Position numbers and translations under genes: made by a program. A DNA stretch of 15,353 nt, from assembly GCA_002336845.1 (NCBI GenBank), contig DDEX01000012.1:24705-40057 (forward strand). Reading direction: 5' to 3'. Source of the DNA: Rhodobacteraceae bacterium UBA1943. Its GTDB lineage: Bacteria; Pseudomonadota; Alphaproteobacteria; Rhodobacterales; Rhodobacteraceae. The notes beneath the pieces were generated by a model. It was not told the origin of the DNA. It ran no database searches and saw only the letters and a program-made list of their open reading frames with translations. The first letter of the stretch is position 1, and each line of letters starts with the position of its first letter. Below are positions 5,840-13,439 of the stretch, in pieces.

Positions 5840-7152
5840 AACTGGACGATCTGCTGGCCCCCATCTCTGACGACCTTCCTTGCGGCGAGGATCTGCTGGC
5901 CGCCGACGACCCCGATTTCGTCGATTATTATTTCAACGTCGAAGACCGGCTGCCCACCAGCTATTTCAACCTGACCTCGGGTACGCTGTTCGACCCGCGC
6001 TCGGTGGATCACAAGGGCGAAACCGCACAGATCGATGCTTTGCTGAAACGCAGCCGCGACCTGCGGCTGTTGGGGATCGAAGCCAAGTTCCAGATTCTGG
6101 CCGGTCGGTTCAAGGGGTGGTCCGACGCCGTTCTGGCGATGATCGAACTGGTGCGCACCTATCCCGAACAGGTGCACCCCACTGACCCGATGGAACGTCA
6201 GAACGCGCTGGAAGAGTTGAACGCGATGGCGACAATCGTCGCGCCGCTGGATCACGCCGCGCTGATCACTGACAAACGATCGGGCGATATCATCTATCGC
6301 ACCTATGGCACCGGAAGCGGCAAGCTGACGCTGCGCGAGGGCGAAGAGGCGGGTGATGCCGGGCTGAACATCGCGGCCCTCGGGTCATCCGAAAACATCG
6401 CGGCGGTGGATGCGCTTTATGCCACGCTGACCGCCATTCGAGACGGGCTGAAATCGGTCTCCAGCATCAGCCAGTCGGGCGCAAAACCGTTCCTGCCGCG
6501 CTTTGATCGGCTGTCAGAGCGGATCAGCGGCATGATCGCCATGGTCGAGGCCGCGCGCGCCGATCTGGCGGACGGCCCCGCGCTGGAAGAGATAGCAGAG
6601 GGAGAGCCCGGCTTCGACGGCGAAACCTCAACGCCCGGCGCTGCAAACCAGACCTTCACCGTCGCCGCCCCGGTCGGCGACATCGCCGATCATCGCGCCG
6701 CCTATCGCACACTCAGGGCGCTGGAAGCCTATTTCGTGGCGCAAGAGCCGTCCTCGCTGGCGCTGATTTTGCTTACCCAGTCGCGAATGCTGATCGGTCG
6801 GCCACTGGTCGAGGCGATCGACGCCCTTCTGGAAAACAATTCCAATTATGCTACGCTGACCTTCGGGACCGAACAGGGGTTTTCCTTGTCCATGCACCGG
6901 ATGCGCGAATTGGCCAATCAGGCGGGCCTTCCGATGAACGAAAGTCTGGGGGAGTGGCAAGAGGGAGATGCCGATCCGCCCGAAGTGCTTTCGCGCGACC
7001 ACGCGGGGGCACTGCTGAAGCAACTTGAAGAATTTTTCCGTCAGCGAGAGCCGGCAAGCCCGATTCCGATCTTGCTGTTCAAAGCCCGCAACTTTTTGAC
7101 AAAAGATTTCCATTCTTTGGTCCGAGAATTGTTGCCACCAAGTACTTCTTAA
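5836..7152 (+). CDS. tssA: T6SS protein TssA (ImpA N-terminal domain)
   Basis: TssA helps prime the baseplate and guides tube and sheath polymerisation. The 438-residue protein opens with the family signature LLAPISDDLPCGEDL (about 5-19), part of an ImpA_N domain reaching about residue 130 and including LLKRSRDLRLLG, FKGWSDAV and YPEQVHPTDP. The frame is also open from a GTG at 5731, adding 35 unlike residues. I choose ATG 5836 because the signature normally sits at the N-terminus and the GAGGTG at 5728 overlaps that GTG instead of preceding it. Two similar helical modules end the protein: one from about 285 (LRALEAYFVAQEPSSLALIL) and one from about 388 (LKQLEEFFRQREPASPIPIL). TssA proteins usually show one such C-terminal module, so this looks like a duplication. 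The tail is locally richer in A/T. Confidence 0.95.
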   Translation: MKLDDLLAPISDDLPCGEDLLAADDPDFVDYYFNVEDRLPTSYFNLTSGTLFDPRSVDHKGETAQIDALLKRSRDLRLLGIEAKFQILAGRFKGWSDAVLAMIELVRTYPEQVHPTDPMERQNALEELNAMATIVAPLDHAALITDKRSGDIIYRTYGTGSGKLTLREGEEAGDAGLNIAALGSSENIAAVDALYATLTAIRDGLKSVSSISQSGAKPFLPRFDRLSERISGMIAMVEAARADLADGPALEEIAEGEPGFDGETSTPGAANQTFTVAAPVGDIADHRAAYRTLRALEAYFVAQEPSSLALILLTQSRMLIGRPLVEAIDALLENNSNYATLTFGTEQGFSLSMHRMRELANQAGLPMNESLGEWQEGDADPPEVLSRDHAGALLKQLEEFFRQREPASPIPILLFKARNFLTKDFHSLVRELLPPSTS

Positions 7153-7153
7153 C

Positions 7154-7168
7154 GGCGGCATACCCGCC
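7154..7168 (+). other. Small inverted repeat after tssA
   Basis: GGCGG and CCGCC pair perfectly around a CATAC loop, beginning 2 nt after the tssA stop. A loosely T-rich stretch (tgtttgttcgttt) follows about 10 nt later. It could weakly attenuate or process the transcript before tssB. The stem is only 5 bp, so this is tentative. Confidence 0.28.
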
Positions 7169-7225
7169 ATTGTGACCTGTTTGTTCGTTTGCCGTGTATC
7201 GGCTCTCATCATGGAACAAGACCCA

Positions 7226-7230
7226 GGGAG
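7226..7230 (+). promoter_or_regulatory. Ribosome binding site of tssB
   Basis: GGGAG lies 8 nt before the ATG at 7239, with an A/T-rich spacer (atattttt). It decides the start: the frame is open further upstream to a GTG at 7194, but that would add 15 residues not seen in TssB proteins and lacks a site of its own. Confidence 0.75.
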
Positions 7231-7238
7231 ATATTTTT

Positions 7239-7760
7239 ATGGCCAGTTCAGATTCAGCAACCGGGTTCATCAAGCGCAACCGCCCCCCGCGCGTGCAGAT
7301 TTCCTATGCCGACCCCATCGACGCCAACCGCCAGGTCGAATTGCCCTTTGTGATGGGCGTGATGTCTGACTTGTCGGGCAATGCCTCGAAGGTGGAAAAG
7401 CCCCCCGTGGGCGAGCGTGAGTTTACGCAAGTCAGTCAGGACACACTGGATGACTATATGGCCAGCGTGCAGCCGGGCCTCGCGCTGAACGTCACCAATA
7501 CGCTGGACCCAGAAGCAGGCGGCAAGCTGTCAGTTGATCTCAACTTCAAGAAAATGGCCGATCTGTCGCCGGGCGAGGTTGCCCGCCAGGTTCCCGCCCT
7601 TGCCACCCTTCTGGAGGCGCGTCAGCAACTGGCGAACCTGCAACGCTATATGAACGGCAAGGCGGCGGCGCAGGACCAGCTCAAGGCGCTGCTGAACGAC
7701 CCCAAGCTGATGGCCGCGCTGAACGAACGCCGCGCCAAGGGCGGCGACGCCGAAGAATGA
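7239..7760 (+). CDS. tssB: T6SS contractile sheath small subunit TssB (VipA)
   Basis: TssB pairs with TssC to build the contractile sheath around the Hcp tube. The 173-residue protein carries the family signatures: PPRVQISYADPIDANRQVELP near the N-terminus, FVMGVMSDLSG, the EFTQVSQDTLDDYMASVQP region, LSVDLNFKKMADLSPGEVARQVP, and LATLLEARQQLANLQRYMNG. A charged C-terminal helix follows. Length is normal for the family. The start is set by a strong ribosome binding site at 7226. It precedes tssC by 68 nt containing a stem-loop, an arrangement that may allow separate tuning of the two sheath subunits. The product is cytoplasmic. Confidence 0.97.
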   Translation: MASSDSATGFIKRNRPPRVQISYADPIDANRQVELPFVMGVMSDLSGNASKVEKPPVGEREFTQVSQDTLDDYMASVQPGLALNVTNTLDPEAGGKLSVDLNFKKMADLSPGEVARQVPALATLLEARQQLANLQRYMNGKAAAQDQLKALLNDPKLMAALNERRAKGGDAEE

Positions 7761-7768
7761 TTTTCGAA

Positions 7769-7795
7769 CGCGCCGGGCGCCCGTTGCCCGGCGTG
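7769..7795 (+). other. tssB-tssC intergenic stem-loop
   Basis: CGCCGGGC (7771-7778) and GCCCGGCG (7786-7793) form a perfect 8-bp stem with a 7-nt loop, extendable by a G-U and a C-G pair to 7769/7795. The sequence after it (tgcggttctga) is not a U-tract, so it is unlikely to be an intrinsic terminator. An mRNA processing or stability element between the sheath genes is the likely role, by inference. Confidence 0.6.
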
Positions 7796-7828
7796 CGGTT
7801 CTGACCCACTCATATTCGGACATGACAC

Positions 7829-9316
7829 ATGGCAACTGAACTTGAAAAAGGCACCGGCGGCGCAGGCGCTCTGGCCGAGTTGGACGAGTTCTCCTCGATC
7901 CTGAAGCAGAACTTCAAACCGCGCACCGATACGGCCGCAAAAGAGGTGGAAAACGCGGTTTCCACCCTAGTGAAAGAGGCGCTGGCCGATGACAGCCTGA
8001 TCGCCGAAGACATCCTGGATACGATCGACGCGATGATCGCCAAGCTGGACGAAAAACTGTCGGCACAGGTGAACGAGATCATCCACCACCCCGAATACCA
8101 AAAGCTGGAAAGCAGTTGGCGGGGCCTCGCCTATACCGTGAACAACACCGAAAGCGATGCGACGCTGAAGGTGAAGGTCATGAACATTTCCAAGTCGGAA
8201 CTTGATCGCGAATTGCGCATGTTCCCCGGCGCGAAATGGGATCAGAGCCCGGTCTTCAAGAAGGTGTACGAGGCCGAGTTTGGCCAATTGGGCGGTCAGC
8301 CCTTTGGCGCGCTGATCGGCGACTTCTATTTCGACCACTCGTCCTCCGACGTGCGCCTGCTGCGCGATCTGGGCAAGATCGCCGCCGCCTCGCATGCGCC
8401 CTTCGTGTCATCGGCCGCCCCCACCCTCTTGGGCATGGATAGCTGGAACGAACTGGGCAACCCGCGCGACCTTTCGACCGTGTTCGACACGCCCGACTAT
8501 GCTGGCTGGAACAGCCTGCGCGACAGCGAAAACTCGCGCTATCTGGCCATCACCCTGCCGCGCGTGCTGTCGCGCTCGCCCTATGGCCAAAATGGCGAGC
8601 CGGTGGATGAGTTCAACTTTGAAGAGGCGACCGACGGCCACGAAGGCAAGCATTATGCCTGGATGAATGCGGCCCATGCCATGGCCGTCAACATCAACCG
8701 CGCCCATAAGGAATATGGCTGGACGGTACAGATCCGCGGCGTGCAGTCGGGCGGCGAGGTGGCGAACCTGCCGGTCCACAATTTCGACACCGGCGACGGA
8801 TCGACCGACATGAAATGCCCGACGGAATATGCGATTTCCGACCGCCGGGAAGGTGAGCTTTCGAAATCGGGCCTGATCAGCCTGGTTCACCGCAAGAACA
8901 CCGACCGCGCCGCCTTTATCGGCGCACAGACCCTTTATCGCCCGAAGAAATATCAGGACGAACAGGCCACCGCCTCGGATAATATCTCGTCCCGCCTGCC
9001 CTATATCTTCGCCGTGTCACGCTTCAGCCATTACCTGAAATGTATGGTGCGCGACATGATCGGGTCGAACAAGGAACGCGACCAGTTGCAGCGCGAATTG
9101 CAGAACTGGGTCAGCGGCTATGTTCACGGCTCTCCGGCCAATGCGTCGGAGCGTGACAAGGCACTTCTGCCCCTGGCAGCCGCCAAGGTCGAAGTGATCG
9201 CGGACGAAGAGAACCCCGGCTATTACGTCGGCAAGTTCTTCCTGCGCCCGCACTTCCAGTTGGAAGGGATGGATATCGGCATGTCGCTGGTTTCCAAACT
9301 TCCGGGCGCGAAATGA
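7829..9316 (+). CDS. tssC: T6SS contractile sheath large subunit TssC (VipB)
   Basis: TssC is the main sheath subunit, co-assembled with TssB and recycled by ClpV. The 495-residue protein matches the family along its length: ILDTIDAMIAKLDEKLSAQV and HHPEYQKLESSWRGL in the N-terminal third, ALIGDFYFDHSSSDVRLL (about 161-178), AAASHAPFVSSAAPTLLG, VFDTPDYAGWNSLRDSENSR, LPRVLSRSPYG, the conserved CPTEYAISDRREGELSKSG block (from about 330), and a C-terminal domain with NWVSGYV and LRPHFQLEGMDIGMSLVSKL. The start at 7829 has only a weak GGA upstream but yields the expected N-terminal helix. A gap of 56 nt with a stem-loop separates it from hcp. No truncation or insertion is visible. Confidence 0.98.
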   Translation: MATELEKGTGGAGALAELDEFSSILKQNFKPRTDTAAKEVENAVSTLVKEALADDSLIAEDILDTIDAMIAKLDEKLSAQVNEIIHHPEYQKLESSWRGLAYTVNNTESDATLKVKVMNISKSELDRELRMFPGAKWDQSPVFKKVYEAEFGQLGGQPFGALIGDFYFDHSSSDVRLLRDLGKIAAASHAPFVSSAAPTLLGMDSWNELGNPRDLSTVFDTPDYAGWNSLRDSENSRYLAITLPRVLSRSPYGQNGEPVDEFNFEEATDGHEGKHYAWMNAAHAMAVNINRAHKEYGWTVQIRGVQSGGEVANLPVHNFDTGDGSTDMKCPTEYAISDRREGELSKSGLISLVHRKNTDRAAFIGAQTLYRPKKYQDEQATASDNISSRLPYIFAVSRFSHYLKCMVRDMIGSNKERDQLQRELQNWVSGYVHGSPANASERDKALLPLAAAKVEVIADEENPGYYVGKFFLRPHFQLEGMDIGMSLVSKLPGAK

Positions 9317-9326
9317 CTTAACCCCC

Positions 9327-9345
9327 CCACCGGGTTTCCCGGTGG
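9327..9345 (+). other. tssC-hcp intergenic stem-loop
   Basis: CCACCGGG and CCCGGTGG form a perfect 8-bp stem around a TTT loop, 10 nt after the tssC stop. It is followed by caaattgatt, not a U-run. A tight hairpin just upstream of hcp fits a 5'-end stabiliser or processing boundary that raises hcp mRNA level relative to tssBC. This role is inferred. Confidence 0.6.
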
Positions 9346-9360
9346 CAAATTGATTGGAAA

Positions 9361-9365
9361 AGGAG
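9361..9365 (+). promoter_or_regulatory. Strong ribosome binding site of hcp
   Basis: AGGAG preceded by A residues (ggaaaaggag) lies 7 nt before the ATG at 9373, in an A/T-rich surrounding. It is the best site in the window together with that of tssH, fitting the large amount of Hcp needed for the tube. Confidence 0.85.
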
Positions 9366-9372
9366 TCTCAAA

Positions 9373-9861
9373 ATGGCCGTGGAAATCTTCCTGGAACTTG
9401 ACCAGGTCGAAGGTGAATCGCAGAAATCCGGCTTTGCCGGCAAGATCGACCTGCTCAGCTATAGCTGGGCCTCGTCGCAATCCGCCACCCGCCAGTCGGG
9501 CACCGGCGGCGGCTCGGGTCAGGCGAATGTCGGCGACATTGCCTTTTCCAAATACATGGATAAGGCGACGCCCGTCCTCTACAAGGCGTTGTTGGACGGC
9601 AAGCACTTTGACAAGGGCAAAATCACCGTTCGCAAGGTGACCGGCGGCAAGCCGTTGGACTACCTGACGATCGAGATGGAAGAGGTGATCATCTCGTCCT
9701 ACCAGACCGGCGGCGGCAATGCCTCGGACGACCGCATCTATGAGAACATGTCCTTGAACTTCAAGAAGTTCAAAATGACCTATGTGGTGCAAAGCGGTCA
9801 GGGCGCCGGGTCGGCCAAAGTGCCGGTCGAATACGATATCTCGGTTGGCCCGACCGGCTGA
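9373..9861 (+). CDS. hcp: Hcp tube protein (TssD)
   Basis: Hcp hexamers stack into the inner tube that is fired from the cell and can carry effectors. The 162-residue product is typical in length and motifs: VEIFLELDQVEGES at the N-terminus, KIDLLSYSWASSQSA, a Gly-rich loop (TGGGSGQAN) followed by DIAFSKYMDKATPVLYKALL, KITVRKVTGGKPLDYLTIEM, and the closing beta strands with MEEVIISSYQTGG and MSLNFKKFKMTYVVQ. No C-terminal effector extension is present. The strong ribosome binding site and flanking stem-loops on both sides suggest hcp expression is set apart from its neighbours. It sits between tssC and tssE, a common position in T6SS loci. Confidence 0.98.
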   Translation: MAVEIFLELDQVEGESQKSGFAGKIDLLSYSWASSQSATRQSGTGGGSGQANVGDIAFSKYMDKATPVLYKALLDGKHFDKGKITVRKVTGGKPLDYLTIEMEEVIISSYQTGGGNASDDRIYENMSLNFKKFKMTYVVQSGQGAGSAKVPVEYDISVGPTG

Positions 9862-9874
9862 TCTGATTGCAACG

Positions 9875-9904
9875 GAATGCCGGGCGCAGATGTGCCCGGC
9901 ATTC
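9875..9904 (+). other. hcp-tssE intergenic stem-loop
   Basis: GAATGCCGGGC (9875-9885) and GCCCGGCATTC (9894-9904) form a perfect 11-bp stem with an 8-nt loop, the strongest hairpin seen in the window. Its downstream flank (gcccttgaag) has no U-tract. It probably protects the hcp transcript 3' end or partly blocks read-through into tssEFG, giving more hcp than baseplate mRNA. The function is inferred from position. Confidence 0.7.
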
Positions 9905-9918
9905 GCCCTTGAAGACGC

Positions 9919-10479
9919 ATGGTCCCGATGAAAGAACGCGGCGAAGGCCATTTCCAGATTTCGCTGATGAACGTCTTTCGCAACGCCGCGCGCGAGCGGG
10001 ATGCGAAGAAAACGGATGATCAGGTCACCGAAGATGGCCGCGTGCTGTCGCTGCGCAGCATGGAGCGGCGCGAAGGTGCCGGCCAGGCAACCTTGCGCAA
10101 CAACCTGGCGATCGACCTCTCCAGCCTGTTGGGCACCATCAATCTTGAGGCGACCGAGGATCTGACCGGGCTGGACCGGGTGCGCAACTCGGTGCTGAAT
10201 TACGGCATGGCCGACCTGAGCCGGTTCACGCTGGATGATGTGCGCCGCCACAAGCTGGCCAACGACCTGAAAGCCGCGCTCTTGGCGCATGAGCCGCGGC
10301 TGGTGGCCGAGACGCTGGTGGTCAAGCTGAAGGGCGGCAACACGACCAACCAACATATCGCTTTTGACATTACCGCCGAAATGGCGGCAAAGCCCGTGGA
10401 TGTGCCCTTGGAATTCATCGCGGAAATCGATACCAGCGTCGGCAAGGTGGCGCTGTCGAACCTGACGGTGCGTGGATGA
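9919..10479 (+). CDS. tssE: T6SS baseplate protein TssE (gp25-like)
   Basis: TssE is the gp25/lysozyme-like baseplate wedge component that initiates sheath assembly. The 186-residue protein has a polar N-terminus with SLMNVFRNAARERD, then the gp25-like domain (about 55-175) including LRNNLAIDLSSLLGT, the signature RVRNSVLNYGMADLSRF (about 91-107), and a C-terminal strand-rich part ending VALSNLTVRG. The start is not certain: ATG 9919 and in-frame ATG 9928 both precede the conserved part, and only weak purine runs are near either. Its TGA overlaps the tssF ATG (ATGA at 10476), so TssE and TssF are probably coupled in translation, fitting fixed ratios in the baseplate. Confidence 0.95.
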   Translation: MVPMKERGEGHFQISLMNVFRNAARERDAKKTDDQVTEDGRVLSLRSMERREGAGQATLRNNLAIDLSSLLGTINLEATEDLTGLDRVRNSVLNYGMADLSRFTLDDVRRHKLANDLKAALLAHEPRLVAETLVVKLKGGNTTNQHIAFDITAEMAAKPVDVPLEFIAEIDTSVGKVALSNLTVRG

Positions 10480-12407
10480 ACCGCGCCTTTCTGGAATCCT
10501 ATAACCGCGAACTGGCGCTGCTGTATGAAGGTGCCAAGGAATTCGCCGAGGACTACCCCGGTATCGCCGAACGTCTGGGCGGGCTGACGCAGGACAACCT
10601 TGACCCCGCCATCGCAGGTCTGCTGGAAGGCGCCGCCTTCATGGCCGCGCGGGTTCAGTTGAAACTGGATACCGAGTTCGAGACCTTTACCAACGAACTG
10701 CTGGATCAGCTTCTGCCCAATTTCATGGCCCCTACCCCTTCGGCGGTGATGGTGCAGGCCGATCCGAACTTTGCGGATGATGAGCTGGAAAAGGGCAAGT
10801 CCTACGCCCCCGGCAGCTATATCGACGCCCGCTATGTTGACCGAGATCAGCGCATTTCATGCCGGTTCCGCTTGTCTTCGGCGCTGCATCTGTGGCCTTT
10901 GCAACTGACGCAGGCGCGGGTGGTGACGGGGGCTACGGCCTTTCAGGCCATGGGCCTTGATGTGGCACCCGGAACGGGGGGTGGGGTGATCCTGAACCTG
11001 CAACGCCCCGGGGGCGGCAAGGCGGGCAAGCCGAAACTGGTTTCTGCCATTCAGGCCGACAGCCTGCCTTTCCACCTGGTTGGCGACATGGCCGAGATGG
11101 TGGCGCTTTATGAACAGATGTTCGCCAACGTCACCCGCGTCACCCTGCGTTACCTGGATGCGCGCGGCGATCCGGTCTTTGTGCCGCTGCCCTTGACCTG
11201 CATCGAACAGATCGGCTTTGACGAGGATGAGGCGATCTTTGCCGAAGACACGCGCACCTTTCGCGGCTTTACCCTGCTGCGAGAGTTTTTCCTGTTCCCG
11301 CAGAAATTCCTGGGCTTCCGCCTGACCGGCCTGTCCCAAGTGCTGCCACGCGTGCAAGCCCCGGGCTTCGATCTGCTGATTGAAATGTCGCAGGTGCGCC
11401 CCGCCCTGCCGCCGCGCATCACGGCCGAGAATTTCCGCCTGTTCACCGCGCCCGCCGTGAACCTGTTCGAAGAAAACTGCTCGACCACCCGCAGCGATAC
11501 CTTACGCCACGAATATCTGGTGCAGGCCGACAGCAGCCCCTCGTCGCACTATGAGGTGCATCGCGTGCGTGAGGTGTTTGCCTTTTTCACCGATGTGAAA
11601 ACCAAGGTGCCGGTGCATCCGCTGTACGGCCTGCCCAGCGATGCCCTGCAACCGCGAGAGGCGTTGTATTACACCACCCGTCAGCGTCCCCGCCGCCTGA
11701 ACGCCAAGGAACGCCGCTTTGGCAAGGCCCAAGGGTACACCGGCACCGAAACCTTCATTTCCATCTACGAACCCGGGCATCTGGACAGTGAAGAGCGCGT
11801 CAAGCGCTTGCAGGTAAAGCTGCTGTGTTCCAACCGCCACCTGCCGCAGTTCCTGCCCATCGCGCAGGGCGGCACCGATTTCCGCATGAACGACGATACG
11901 GCCCTGCCCTTGCGTTGCATCGCCGGGCCGACCGCACCGCGCGAAAGCGTGACCGAGCTGGACAAGAACGCAGCGCATCGCGCGACCACCGGCCCTGTCG
12001 GCTGGCGCATTCTGTCCTATCTGTCACTCAGCTATCTTGGGTTGGACAACCGGGGCGCCAAGGATCAGGGGGCTGCGCTGCGCGAGATGCTGGCGCTGTT
12101 CGCCGATCTGTCGGCGCAGGTAACGGAGCGCCAGTTGCAGGGGCTGAAGGCGGTCACTTCGCGGCCCGTCACCCGCACCATCCGCCGGGGCGGGGGCTAT
12201 CACGCCGCGCGGGGCACCGAAGTGACCATCACCTTCGATGAAAAGGCGTTTGAAGGCTCGGGCATCTTCCTGTTGGGCGCGGTGCTTGATCGGTTCATCT
12301 CGGAATATGCCTCGATCAACAGCTTTACCCAGGTGGCGATCCGGTCAGAAAGCAGGGGGCTGATCAAGGTCTGGCCGCCTCGCACCGGGCAGGGGCCGCT
12401 GCTATGA
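10476..12407 (+). CDS. tssF: T6SS baseplate protein TssF (VasA)
   Basis: TssF, with TssG, TssE and TssK, forms the baseplate wedge. The 643-residue product has the family's conserved N-terminus: YNRELALLYEGAKEFAEDYP (about 9-28), IAERLGGL, DPAIAGLLEGAAFMAARVQL, and TNELLDQLLPNFMAPTPS. Later blocks include LREFFLFPQKFLGFRLTGL, HYEVHRVREVFAF, YYTTRQRPRR, and the C-terminal ITFDEKAFEGSGIFLLGAVLDRF. Length is as usual for the family. It overlaps both neighbours by ATGA: its start with the tssE stop and its stop with the tssG start at 12404, so tssEFG form a translationally coupled block. No defects are visible. The product is cytoplasmic. Confidence 0.98.
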   Translation: MNRAFLESYNRELALLYEGAKEFAEDYPGIAERLGGLTQDNLDPAIAGLLEGAAFMAARVQLKLDTEFETFTNELLDQLLPNFMAPTPSAVMVQADPNFADDELEKGKSYAPGSYIDARYVDRDQRISCRFRLSSALHLWPLQLTQARVVTGATAFQAMGLDVAPGTGGGVILNLQRPGGGKAGKPKLVSAIQADSLPFHLVGDMAEMVALYEQMFANVTRVTLRYLDARGDPVFVPLPLTCIEQIGFDEDEAIFAEDTRTFRGFTLLREFFLFPQKFLGFRLTGLSQVLPRVQAPGFDLLIEMSQVRPALPPRITAENFRLFTAPAVNLFEENCSTTRSDTLRHEYLVQADSSPSSHYEVHRVREVFAFFTDVKTKVPVHPLYGLPSDALQPREALYYTTRQRPRRLNAKERRFGKAQGYTGTETFISIYEPGHLDSEERVKRLQVKLLCSNRHLPQFLPIAQGGTDFRMNDDTALPLRCIAGPTAPRESVTELDKNAAHRATTGPVGWRILSYLSLSYLGLDNRGAKDQGAALREMLALFADLSAQVTERQLQGLKAVTSRPVTRTIRRGGGYHAARGTEVTITFDEKAFEGSGIFLLGAVLDRFISEYASINSFTQVAIRSESRGLIKVWPPRTGQGPLL

Positions 12408-13399
12408 CCGACCGACGCCGCGCCCTGCTGGACGACCCGACTCAGTTCGGCTTTCTGTCCCTGATGCGTGAGGTTGAGCGGGCGAACCCCGCCCTGCCCC
12501 GCATCGGCCGCAACCGGACGCTCAAGGAAGAGGCGGTGCGGCTGGGTCAGGAACCGTTTCAGGCCTTTCCGGCGCAGAACGTCAGCCAGGTGCAGGACCG
12601 GGGCGATGGTCGCTTACGGGTACGGTCGAACTTTCTTGGCTATTTCGGCCCGCAAGGTGCCCTGCCGCTGAACATCACCGCCGAGGTGCAGCAGTGGTAT
12701 ATGTTTGGCGATGATGCCTTCGTGCGTCTGACCGATATTTTCACCAACCGCTTCCAGCAGCTTTTCTTCCGCGCCTGGTCGGATGCCCGCGGCATCACCC
12801 AGTTCGACCGCCCCGATGACGACCGTTTTCAAACCTACGTCGGGGCCGCCCTTGGCCATGCCGCCCCCAGCTTGCGCCAGCGGGGCCGGGTGTCGGAAAC
12901 CGCCTGGCTGCCCTTTGCCGGGATCGCGATGGGCCGTGTCAAATCTGCGGTGCGGTTGGGTCAGGTGCTACAATCGCTATGCCGCGTGGAAATCACCATT
13001 GAGGAAAACATCCCCTCCTGGCTGATGTTCGAACCCGGCGACCGGACGCAGATGGGCCGGTCAGGGGCCACCCTTGGCATGGATTGCCGCCTTGGCGCAC
13101 GGGTGCAAAGTGTGAACGACAAGATCCGCGTCGCCGTTCGCACCGAAAGCCTGCCGGAATATGAAAGTTTCCTGCCCGGCGGCCCCAATTTTGCCCGACT
13201 GACCGAGATGATCTTCTGGTATCTTGGCCATGAGGTCGAGGTCGAGATTGCCCCCGCCCTGCCCGCCGATCAGGTGCGCGGCATGACGCTTGGCAAGTCG
13301 GGGGCGCTGGGCTGGACGGGCTGGATGGCCCCACCGGCGGGGCAGCCAGGCAGTTACCGCAGCGATGCGGTGTTTTCGTCCGAACACCGGACGGCGTGA
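12404..13399 (+). CDS. tssG: T6SS baseplate protein TssG (VasB)
   Basis: TssG partners TssF in the baseplate wedge. The 331-residue product shows the family's opening, FGFLSLMREVERANPALPRIG, then LKEEAVRLGQEPFQAFPAQNV, the NFLGYFGPQGALPLNITAEV segment (where TssG proteins usually have GLxGxxGPLP), FTNRFQQLFFRAWSD, and later FLPGGPNFARLTEMIFWYLG near the C-terminus. Length is normal. It starts by ATGA overlap with tssF and is followed by a 40-nt A/T-rich spacer before tssH, where coupling stops and an independent ribosome binding site takes over. Confidence 0.97.
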   Translation: MTDRRRALLDDPTQFGFLSLMREVERANPALPRIGRNRTLKEEAVRLGQEPFQAFPAQNVSQVQDRGDGRLRVRSNFLGYFGPQGALPLNITAEVQQWYMFGDDAFVRLTDIFTNRFQQLFFRAWSDARGITQFDRPDDDRFQTYVGAALGHAAPSLRQRGRVSETAWLPFAGIAMGRVKSAVRLGQVLQSLCRVEITIEENIPSWLMFEPGDRTQMGRSGATLGMDCRLGARVQSVNDKIRVAVRTESLPEYESFLPGGPNFARLTEMIFWYLGHEVEVEIAPALPADQVRGMTLGKSGALGWTGWMAPPAGQPGSYRSDAVFSSEHRTA

Positions 13400-13427
13400 T
13401 TGGTGAACAGGTATTTATATTTATGCA

Positions 13428-13432
13428 AAGGA
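13428..13432 (+). promoter_or_regulatory. Ribosome binding site and A/T-rich leader of tssH
   Basis: AAGGA lies 7 nt before the ATG at 13440, inside a conspicuously A/T-rich stretch (13411-13440, with gtatttatatttatg) in otherwise GC-rich DNA. Such unstructured leaders favour initiation. The stretch has no -35/-10 pair at convincing spacing, so I read it as a translation signal, not a promoter. Confidence 0.7.
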
Positions 13433-13439
13433 ATAGAAA

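Noticed and set aside
7096..7129. Perfect TTGACA near the end of tssA as a -35 box for a tssB promoter
   Set aside because: No acceptable -10 element lies 16-18 nt downstream; the best candidate GAGAAT is 22 nt away. The hexamer lies within coding sequence.
7194..7238. 15-residue N-terminal extension of TssB from a GTG at 7194
   Set aside because: The strong GGGAG at 7226 points to ATG 7239, and the extra residues are not typical of TssB.
7769..9904. Intrinsic terminators between tssB, tssC, hcp and tssE
   Set aside because: The stems are strong but none is followed by a U-tract, and the downstream genes belong to the same system, so I list them as stem-loops of undefined function.
9223..10356. 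377-codon open frame on the - strand across the end of tssC, hcp and most of tssE
   Set aside because: It is antisense to three conserved T6SS genes and crosses their intergenic stem-loop. Its composition is that of a codon-bias shadow.
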